64,000 bases of DNA from Pseudomonas sp. CHM02 (GTDB lineage Bacteria > Pseudomonadota > Gammaproteobacteria > Pseudomonadales > Pseudomonadaceae): assembly GCF_000612585.1 (NCBI RefSeq), contig NZ_JFCA01000003.1, positions 62,001-126,000 on the forward strand, in the 5' to 3' direction. The position numbers were made by a program, and so were the translations under genes. Positions 23,806 through 32,100 of the stretch are shown here, piece by piece. Numbering within the stretch: position 1 is the first letter of the stretch; every line of letters starts with the position of its first letter. The notes under the pieces are model-generated. The model was not told the DNA's origin. It saw only the letters and a list, made by a program, of their open reading frames with translations, and ran no database searches.

Positions 23806-26800
23806 GTGAAAGTCACGTCACGTTCAGTCTTGCCGTTTGCGTTCCTGCGGTCAGCGCCACTTAATCCGATTCGCTACTGGGTTCGCATGCGTTATTGCCA
23901 TGCGCCTGATGCGTGTTCGTTATCACGCCGTCAACTGGATTGGGCGATATTGGGAGTGCTGACCCTGACAGGTATAACGGCATTGCTGAGTGCACCTGCT
24001 CATGCCGGGAATGGTTTGCATATCAACGCGAATGCGGATGGCCAGTGTGTAAGCTTGAATGATCCACAGAACAACGATGGCAATGCCAGTACCTATCTTG
24101 CGCAAAACCTTATCTTCAAAGATCAGGCCTCGAATAAGTGCAATTCTGCGACTAAAGGTTCGCAGACCGATTCGGTTCTGTTTTACCGTCCTGGAGGCGT
24201 TCCTGGCGTAGGGGCTACCTCTTTGACCCTGGGCGGAGAACTGTTCGTCAACAGCGGCCGTGTGATACTCGGGCAGCCAGGCGGCAATATGGCGATCGGT
24301 AACGAGAGCACTCAAGCCATTACCGACGGCGCAGCCATTGGTCATGGAGCCCAAGGCCTCGGCCGCTGGGGCATGGCGGCGGGCTTCCAAGCCAAGTCCC
24401 TGGCTGATTACGCCCACGCATTTGGCTACAACGCCCAGGCCACGAATCAGTACGCCACGGCTATCGGCGCGAATACTAGGGTGGAGGGAGAGCGGGCTAC
24501 GGCAGTGGGCGCTGGTGCATCGGCCAGCGGCGGAGGGGCTTTTGCCGCAAGTCGCGACGCCAAGGCGGATGGCATCCACAGTGTCGCTATAGGCACTGAG
24601 GCCAGTGTGACGGCCAGTAGCGATGAAGGGGTTGCGTTGGGCAACAAGGCCACTGCGCAACATCGTTATGGTGTTGCGTTGGGCAGTGGTGCCACGACGC
24701 AAAACCTGAAGGCAGTGGCGCCGGTGACGATCAATGACAATGCCTACAGTTTCGACAGTAGGTCGGCAATGGGCGTGGTCAGTCTGGGTAATGCCAACCA
24801 GACTCGCCAACTGATCAATATGGCCCCCGGGGCGGTTAGCGCGACTAGCACCGATGGTGTCAATGGCGCCCAGTTGTTCGTCGCGTACGATGCGATCCAG
24901 AAACTAGGGGATCGGGAGCAGGCCGCCACTCAGTCGGTGGCGGAGGCCCTCGGTGAGGGCACGGTGGTCAAGGACGGCAAGGTAGTACTGCCGACCTTTT
25001 CCCTGACCAGCCTGGGCGCTGGCGTGGCACAGCCTACGTCGGTGGTGGGGGCGATCAAGGTGCTGGATCAGGCCCATAAAGGTACACAGGAAGCCTTGAG
25101 TGACGTGGATCAATTGGCCAACGACACCGCTGAGCAAGTCCGTTTGGCGATGGCCGAGAAATACCTGCGGTGGAATGAGGACCAGCAAGCCTACACGGCC
25201 AGTGAAGGCGCTAGCCGTGAGAACCGCGTTGCTAACGTGGCCGCAGGTGTGGCCGCTACTGACGCGGTAAACAAGGGCCAGTTGGACGCCGTGGAAAGTA
25301 CGGCCAACAACGCGAACACGCTCGCCAATACGGCGCTGGCCGGTGCCAACGCGGCGCAGGCCACGGCCGCCGACGCTCGCAGAACCGCAAGTGCGGCGCA
25401 GGAGGGGGCCGATGCCGCCCTGCAAACGGCGGCAGGAGCACGGGCTACGGCAGATACTGCACAGAACACAGCCAAGGATGCCGCCAACTCGGCCGACGAC
25501 GCACAAAAAGCCGCAGACTCCGCGCAAGGCTCTGCCACTGCGGCGCTGGGAATCGCATCAGTCGCGCAAACGACAGCCGACGGCGCCCAAGGTACTGCCA
25601 ACTCGGCACTGGGTTCGGCAAGCGGTGCACAGCAACTGGCCCAAGCGGCACAGGCGGCTGCAGACGTGGCGGCGAATTCGGCAACGGCAGCGCAGCGAAC
25701 GGCTGAGACCGCAGAGGGAAAAGCCAACTCGGCGTTGGTTGGCGCTGATGGTGCCCGTAAAGTGGCGGACGGCGCGCGAGGTGCTGCCGACGCTGCTTTG
25801 ACCATGGCCGACAGCGCCCGGAAAAGTGCCGGAGTGGCGCAAGGAACGGCCAGCTCCGCGCTGGACTCGGCAGCGAACGCGCAGAAAACCGCGGAGTCCG
25901 CGGAGGAAGTTGCCGAGCGGGCGCAAGTGGCCGTTGCCAATGCACAACAAACGGCGGAAAACGCACAGGGTATCGCCACTACTGCCCTGGGGGCGGCAGC
26001 CACTGCACAAAAGACTGCCGATGCCGCGCAGGGGGCCGCGAGCACGGCGTTGAGTTCTGCGTCTGAAGCGCAAAAAAACGCGGCGGCGGCCCAAGGCACT
26101 GCCGACTCCGCGCTGACCACAGCCTCCGGTGCCCAACGAACCGCGAATGTTGCGCAAGGCACTGCCGATACTGCATTGGGCGCGGCAGTTCGGGCCGGCG
26201 AAACCGCTACGGCCGCCCAGGGCTCCGCCGACACCGCATTGGCTGCAGCGGCAACCTCGCAAAAGGCTGCCGACGCAGCTCAAGGCACTGCAAATACAGC
26301 GCTGGATAAGGCTGCTGCTGTACAAAAGAGCGCCGATGCCGCACAGCTCACCGCCAATCAGGCGCTCAGCGCCTCCGATGGCGCCAGACAATCCGCCGGC
26401 GCCGCCCAAACCACTGCCGACTCCGCGTTGGCAACGGCGACAGGAGCGCAGACTGACGCTCAAGCGGCTCAGGACCGCGCGGATGCTGCCCTCGGTTCGG
26501 CGGCTGGTGCTCAGCAGGCCGCAAATGCCGCGCAAGGCACAGCGGACACTGCGCTTGGCGCGGCCTCCACGGCACAGCGCACTGCGGACGTCGCCAAGTC
26601 TACTGCCGACCAGGCACTGAGCAAGGCCTCCACGGCGCACCAGGCGGTCGAGACCGCCCAAGCCACGGCTGACTCTGCACTGGCTGCGGCAGCCGGCGCG
26701 CAAAGCGCGGCAGGCAACGCCCAGGGTACCGCTGACAGCGCATTGGCCTCGGCAACCCAGGCACAGCACACCGCAGAGACTGCCCAAGCCACGGCTGAGA

Positions 26801-28944
26801 CGGCATTGAGCTCGGCTTCCGGCGCGCAGGAAACCGCCGAAATCGCCCAGGGTTCCGCCGATACCGCTCTGGCTTCGGCCTCGTCTGCGCGCAACGCGGC
26901 GGATAAGGCTCAGGGTACTGCAGACGCTGCCGGGCGATCGGCAAGCGATGCGCTGCAGGCTGCGGTCACGGCACAGAGCAGCGCCGACAACGCCTTTGGC
27001 GCCGCAAACGATGCCCAGCGTGGGGCGGACGCGGCCCAAGGCACCGCTGATGCGGCCAAGGCCACCGCGGATATCGCCGCCAGTCAGCTCAAGGGCCTGG
27101 ACGACGGCCAGACCGTTGTCCAGCGCATCGACGCCGCTATCCGAGGCGCCGCAGGTGCAGCCAGTGAGTTCGTCGCCAAGGCACTGGGAGGAGGCTCTAC
27201 CGTGGGCGCCGATGGTCAGCCGACGGCGCCGGCCTATGCAATCAGTCAGATTAATGCGGACGGCAGCGTTCAGCCTGTTCCTCAAACCCATGACAATGTG
27301 GGTGATGCCCTGACGGCTCTGGACAGCAACGTCGACAAGGTCAACACCGCCGTGAACCGCCAAGGAGCAGCACTTGGTGCCTTGAGCGAGGAGGTCCGGG
27401 GCCTGCGTGACGACAGCGTTGTGTGGGACGAGGTTCGCGGTGCTTATACCGCGGGTCGCGGCGCTGATCGCAGAGAGCCTGCACGCATCGGTAACCTGGC
27501 AGCCGGTGTTGCGCAAACCGATGCTGTCAATAAGGGCCAGCTCGATGCCGTCGCGCTCACCGCATCGCAGGCCAACAGCGCCGCCGACGCGGCCCATGCG
27601 GCTGCTATAAAGGCCCAGAGTGCAGCGGATGGCGCGGTGGTCGCGGCCGCCTCTGCTCATACCGCCGCTGATGCCGCGCAACAGGTCGCCGATACCGCTG
27701 GCGGCACGGCTGCCGACGCACGCGAGGCAGCAAACGCCGCTCACACACTGGCCAGCCAGGTTGCCCGGGTTGCCGAGCGTGCCGCAGCACAATTGCAGGG
27801 GCTGGGGGAGGGTGAGACCGTGCTTGATCGCGTACAGGCAGCGAGCCGCGCAGACCGACAGGCATTGGCTGATGCGCTGGGCGGTGGCGCCGCTGTGAAC
27901 GCGGATGGTTCCGTGAAGGCGCCGGCGTTCGGCGTGACCCGGATCAACCATGAGGATGGGTCCACTGGCCAGATCCAAGCAGACAATGTCGGGCAGGCGA
28001 TCGAGACACTCGATGCCTCGCTGAATGCGGTCAGCACCAAGGCCGACAAGGCCATGGCGGATGTGGGTAGTCTTCGCGAGCAGGTGAGCAACGGCCAGGT
28101 AGGTTTGGTACGCCAGGACTCGCTCAGCCGGGATATCCAGGTGGCACAGGATACTGATGGCGTTCGCGTCGATCTCAACGGTACCCAGGGGCCTCGTATA
28201 CTGACTGGCGTGAAGGAGGGGGCGTTGAGCGCCGATAGCACCGATGCAGTTAACGGGCGCCAGCTCGACGCTGTCAACCGAGAAGTAAAGCAGTTGGCGC
28301 AGCAGGCCTCCGGTATCGCCGTAGATACCCAAGGCAATGACAAAGCAACGGTGGCGCCGGGCAGCAAGGCTGTGGCAGTAGGGGCCAACGCCCAGGCCGG
28401 TAGCGAACGCAGTGTTGCCATGGGGGCAGGTGCCGTGGCTCAGGCGCCTCGCAGCACCGCACTGGGGGCAGGTGCCAACGCCGATGCGCCCGGAAGCGTC
28501 GCGCTGGGCGCCGGCTCCCAGGCCCAGCGGGCGAATACCGTCTCGGTGGGCGCACCGGGCGCGGAGCGGCAAATCACCAATGTGGCAGCAGCCAGTGAGG
28601 CGAGTGATGTCGTCAACCTGGGCCAGACTACGCAGATAGCCAACCAGGCGGCTGATCGCTCGCTGCGGCAAGCTAATGCCTATACAGACAGCCAGATCAG
28701 CGCACTGCGCCAGGATGCCTACGCTGGCATCGCATCGGCGATGGCCATGGCAGCCTTGCCTGTGGCTTCGACGCCGGGCAGGAGCATGGTGGCCATGGGG
28801 ACGTCGGTCTACGAAGGGCAGTCATCCTTGGCCGTCGGCCTCTCCGGGAGCACCGAAGATGGTCGTTGGGCTTACAAGGCCAATGGCTCGGGCAGTGCTC
28901 AGGGGAGTGTCGGGCTGGCGGTCGGCGTGGGTTATGAATGGTAG
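23806..28944 (+). CDS. Trimeric autotransporter adhesin 1 (YadA-like, type Vc)
   Basis: 1712 residues. A long signal region (about 1-67, ending APAHA) precedes a conserved N-terminal segment with Cys81 and Cys112. YadA-head left-handed beta-roll repeats follow at about 165-310 (AAIGHGAQG, GVALGNKAT), then a neck (INMAPGAVSATSTDGVNGAQL), an Ala-rich coiled-coil stalk at about 500-1094 in 21-residue repeats, more necks, a second short head (ERSVAMGAGA, GSVALGAGSQ) and the C-terminal YadA anchor that forms the trimeric 12-strand outer-membrane barrel, ending in aromatic Trp. It starts with GTG, as does its neighbour. Expected role: surface attachment and autoaggregation. It is followed by a similar gene, with the regulators just upstream. 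Confidence 0.94.
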   Translation: MKVTSRSVLPFAFLRSAPLNPIRYWVRMRYCHAPDACSLSRRQLDWAILGVLTLTGITALLSAPAHAGNGLHINANADGQCVSLNDPQNNDGNASTYLAQNLIFKDQASNKCNSATKGSQTDSVLFYRPGGVPGVGATSLTLGGELFVNSGRVILGQPGGNMAIGNESTQAITDGAAIGHGAQGLGRWGMAAGFQAKSLADYAHAFGYNAQATNQYATAIGANTRVEGERATAVGAGASASGGGAFAASRDAKADGIHSVAIGTEASVTASSDEGVALGNKATAQHRYGVALGSGATTQNLKAVAPVTINDNAYSFDSRSAMGVVSLGNANQTRQLINMAPGAVSATSTDGVNGAQLFVAYDAIQKLGDREQAATQSVAEALGEGTVVKDGKVVLPTFSLTSLGAGVAQPTSVVGAIKVLDQAHKGTQEALSDVDQLANDTAEQVRLAMAEKYLRWNEDQQAYTASEGASRENRVANVAAGVAATDAVNKGQLDAVESTANNANTLANTALAGANAAQATAADARRTASAAQEGADAALQTAAGARATADTAQNTAKDAANSADDAQKAADSAQGSATAALGIASVAQTTADGAQGTANSALGSASGAQQLAQAAQAAADVAANSATAAQRTAETAEGKANSALVGADGARKVADGARGAADAALTMADSARKSAGVAQGTASSALDSAANAQKTAESAEEVAERAQVAVANAQQTAENAQGIATTALGAAATAQKTADAAQGAASTALSSASEAQKNAAAAQGTADSALTTASGAQRTANVAQGTADTALGAAVRAGETATAAQGSADTALAAAATSQKAADAAQGTANTALDKAAAVQKSADAAQLTANQALSASDGARQSAGAAQTTADSALATATGAQTDAQAAQDRADAALGSAAGAQQAANAAQGTADTALGAASTAQRTADVAKSTADQALSKASTAHQAVETAQATADSALAAAAGAQSAAGNAQGTADSALASATQAQHTAETAQATAETALSSASGAQETAEIAQGSADTALASASSARNAADKAQGTADAAGRSASDALQAAVTAQSSADNAFGAANDAQRGADAAQGTADAAKATADIAASQLKGLDDGQTVVQRIDAAIRGAAGAASEFVAKALGGGSTVGADGQPTAPAYAISQINADGSVQPVPQTHDNVGDALTALDSNVDKVNTAVNRQGAALGALSEEVRGLRDDSVVWDEVRGAYTAGRGADRREPARIGNLAAGVAQTDAVNKGQLDAVALTASQANSAADAAHAAAIKAQSAADGAVVAAASAHTAADAAQQVADTAGGTAADAREAANAAHTLASQVARVAERAAAQLQGLGEGETVLDRVQAASRADRQALADALGGGAAVNADGSVKAPAFGVTRINHEDGSTGQIQADNVGQAIETLDASLNAVSTKADKAMADVGSLREQVSNGQVGLVRQDSLSRDIQVAQDTDGVRVDLNGTQGPRILTGVKEGALSADSTDAVNGRQLDAVNREVKQLAQQASGIAVDTQGNDKATVAPGSKAVAVGANAQAGSERSVAMGAGAVAQAPRSTALGAGANADAPGSVALGAGSQAQRANTVSVGAPGAERQITNVAAASEASDVVNLGQTTQIANQAADRSLRQANAYTDSQISALRQDAYAGIASAMAMAALPVASTPGRSMVAMGTSVYEGQSSLAVGLSGSTEDGRWAYKANGSGSAQGSVGLAVGVGYEW
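25306..27090 (+). repeat. About 28 degenerate 63-bp repeats encoding the adhesin 1 stalk
   Basis: The protein repeats every 21 residues (for example AQGTADTALGAASTAQRTADV, with the AQGTA block recurring every 63 bp), i.e. three heptads per unit. The DNA copies are diverged but keep phase. Such arrays can change length by recombination. They also open long antisense frames that are not genes. Confidence 0.85.
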
Positions 28945-28952
28945 GGCCTGAT

Positions 28953-28989
28953 ATCGGCAGGGCGAGGGCCTGGCCTTCGGCCTGCCGAT
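28953..28989 (+). terminator. Hairpin between the two adhesin genes
   Basis: ATCGGCAGG (28953-28961) pairs perfectly with CCTGCCGAT (28981-28989), and the inner bases can extend the stem. It begins 9 bp after the adhesin 1 stop and ends where the next Rcs-like box begins. There is no T-tract, so it may be a weak or Rho-assisted terminator. Confidence 0.5.
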
Positions 28990-29033
28990 TTAGGAGCAGT
29001 CCGATATTCCCCGCCGGCCTCGCTGCCCACAAT
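28989..29033 (+). promoter_or_regulatory. RcsB-box-like element and -10 before adhesin 2
   Basis: TTTAGGAGCAGTCCGATAT at 28989-29007 matches the adhesin 1 element at 18 of 19 positions; CACAAT (29028-29033) follows after exactly 20 nt, as at adhesin 1. It is 151 bp before the GTG start. Flanking sequences of the two promoters are otherwise dissimilar, which makes the conserved element stand out. Confidence 0.62.
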
Positions 29034-29157
29034 AACCCTCAGTAATCATTGCCCGCTTTCGCAGCGGCTACCGCTCGTGGAACCCGTCTCAGCCATCGGA
29101 TTGCCATGGTGCCTGGTTTCGGTTCGACGCATCCGTCAATGTCTCAGGTAAGTCATC

Positions 29158-32100
29158 GTGAAAGTCACATTGCGTTTCGATTCGCAGGTCGCTTGTCTAC
29201 ATGCTGTTCCTCTCAACCTACTTCGTTCCCTTATTCGCGCCTTCTATTGCCACCCGTTTACGGTGACATCGTGCGGTTGGCCGATCCTCGGCCTGCTGAC
29301 CCTTACCGGTATTTCGGCACTGCTGGGCGTGTCCGATGTCCGCGCAGGCAACGGCGTACACATCAACGGCAATGACAGCGGCGAATGCGTCAGCCTCAAT
29401 GACCCCCAAAGTAGTTACATTGCGGGCGCCGCGGCCGACAGAGCCTATTTGAGCGAAAGCTTGAACTTCAAGGATAGTCAATCGGCGCGATGCGACTCGA
29501 GCGTCAAGAGGGGCCAAACCGACAGTGTGATGTTCTTTCGCCCTTCGGAGACACCGGGTGTTGGCGCAACCTCGCTTTCCTTGGGTGGGGAGCTGTATAT
29601 CAACAGCGGGCGGCTGATGTTGGGAGGTGCAAACGGCAGCATCACGATCGGCCAGACGGGCGACAGAGTTGGCAGCGCACTGGCCACTGATGGCGGCTTT
29701 GCCTTTGGCCGCGGCGCCGAGAGTACCGCCCCTTGGACCATGGCCTTCGGCCTGCTCGCCAAGGCACAAAATCCGTATGCGCTGTCGTTTGGCAATACTG
29801 CTACGGCCTCCAATACGTTCAGTACCGCATTCGGTTCGGCGTCCACGGCTTCAGGTACTTACGCCACTACACTCGGCGCCAGTGCACAGGCTGGCGGCGC
29901 GGGCGCTTTCGCTGGCGGTCGATTCGCGGTATCGCGAGGGGATAACGCGGTGGCGATCGGCAGGAACGCGAGCGCGTCCAACCTCGAAAGCCTGGCGCTC
30001 GGCTACAGCGCCCAAGCCCCCCAGAATGCAGGCGTCGCGCTCGGCAGCTTCTCGGCCACTGATGATCTGCGCGAAGTCGCGTCCGTGAGCCTTAACGGGC
30101 ACGCTTATTCCTTTGACCGCAGCAGCGCTGTCGCTACGGTCAGCGGTGGCAGCGCGGCACGGCTGCGTCAATGGATTTTTGTCGCGCCAGGCGCCGTGAC
30201 CGCCACGAGTACCGATGCCATTAACGGCGCCCAATTGTTCTCGGGATACGAGGCGGTTCGGCGCCTGGGGGCGCGTGAGACCACAGCCGGTGAGTCGGTG
30301 GCACAGGCATTGGGAACCGGCCCGCTAGCCCAGGGCAACCGGGTGGTGCCGGCACCGCTTGGACTGACCAGCCTGGCCCCGGGAACGCCGTCACCCACCA
30401 CGCTGTTGGGGGCGCTGGCGGCCTTGGACAAGGCGCACAAAGTCAGCGATGCCCACATGGGTGAAGTGTTCGACACCGCCCTGGATACTTCGGAAAAAGC
30501 CCAGCAGTTAAGGGCGACGAGAAAGTTTTACTGGAACCCGCAGAGCGGTGTTTATGACGCTGACCGGGACGCTGGTGTGCCCACGTCTATTATCAATATG
30601 GCAGCCGGTGTGGTAGCCACCGACGCCGTCAACAAAGGTCAGTTGGCGGATGTTGAGAGCAGTGCCTTGCGTGCACAACAGGCGGCTGACACCGCCAACG
30701 TTGCCGTGGACAAGGCTCGTCAGGAGTCATTGGCCGCAAGGGAAGCCGCCGACTCGTCGTTGGTACGGGCCAATAGTGCATCGCAGGACGCGGCGAGTGC
30801 ACTTGAAGCCGCCAATTTCGCCCAAAACAGTGCGGACGCTGCGGCGAGCGCCGCCAGCAAGGCCGGTGCGTCTGCTACCAATGCGCAAGCTGTGGCAGCG
30901 CGTGCCGATATTGCTGCGGCAAGCGCTCAGAGGTCAGCGCAGATCGCTCAGGAGGTCGCTACGGGCGCACAAAGCAGTGCAAACACGGCGCAGGCACTCG
31001 CCGCTGGCGCTCAAACGCGTGTCAAAGAAGCGGAAAATACTGTGGACCACGCCACGGCCGTTGCAAATACTGCGCTCGGCTCAGCTGACGCCGCCTCGGA
31101 TGCGGTCACTTCGGCGCAGGCCGCTGCAGCGGCTGCACAGGACCGGACGGACCAGGCTGCCACTGCGGCTTCAAGTGCACAGGAGGCAGCCGATGGCGCA
31201 CAGCGCGCTGCGGACGCCGCCGTGACTGCGGGCAAGGGTGCCGAAATGGCCGCTGATACCGCGCAAGCCGCTGCTGGCCAGGCCCTGAGCGTGGCGGGAG
31301 CGGTACAGGATGCGGCGGCTGCCGCTCAGGACATCGCCGATCAGGCCGCGGGTGCCGCGTCGTCCGCCCAGGGGGCCGGCGAGCTCGCTAGAAACATGGC
31401 TGACAGAGCCCAGGACACGGCTGCTGACGCGCTCAACGCGACCGGTTCGGCGCAGGTTTCAGCCAACGTAGCACTGGGCGCGGCAACCGCCGCCGAGACA
31501 ACGGCCGCCACCGCCTGGCAAACAGCCGATTCGGCAGGTGCGGCGGCCGCTACCGCGCAAACTAATGCGCAGAATGCCCTGGGCAGCGCAAAAACCGCTC
31601 ACGACACCGCCGCTTCTGCCCAAGACCTGGCCAATGTCGCCCGGCGTAGCGCAGACAGCGCGTTGGGTGTGCTGGAAAGCGCTCAGGCCACCACTGACGG
31701 GGCTCAAGGCACCGCCGACGTCGCGTTGTCTTCAGCCGTGCAGGCGCAGCGGTCTGCGGATGCCGCGCAGGACACCGCGGGCGCTGCGCAGGGCTTGGCT
31801 GGCAATGCGAGTAACACCGCCATGGCTGCGCGCAACCGTGCCGACACAGCACTGGGCGCAGCTTCGATAGCACAAGAAGCTGCCAACGCCGCCGACACTA
31901 CCGCCAGTCGAGCGCTGAGCCTCGCCACTGGCGCGCAGACTTCCGCCCAGGCTGCCCATGGTACCGCCGATACCGCTTCCGCTGCGGCGTCCGGCGCACA
32001 GCAAGCTGCGCAGGACACTCAAGTCAAGGCTAACGTTGTGTTGGCCGCTGCATCCACCGCACAGACGGCTGCACAGACCGCGCAGGGCGCTGCCGACCAT

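Noticed and set aside
25558..28671. A 1,037-codon open frame antisense to adhesin 1 (and a 347-codon one at 25191-26234)
   Set aside because: It is produced by the Ala-rich, high-GC repeats read backwards; the product is low-complexity Cys/Arg/Gly/Ser-rich with no domain, and the sense frame is a full adhesin.
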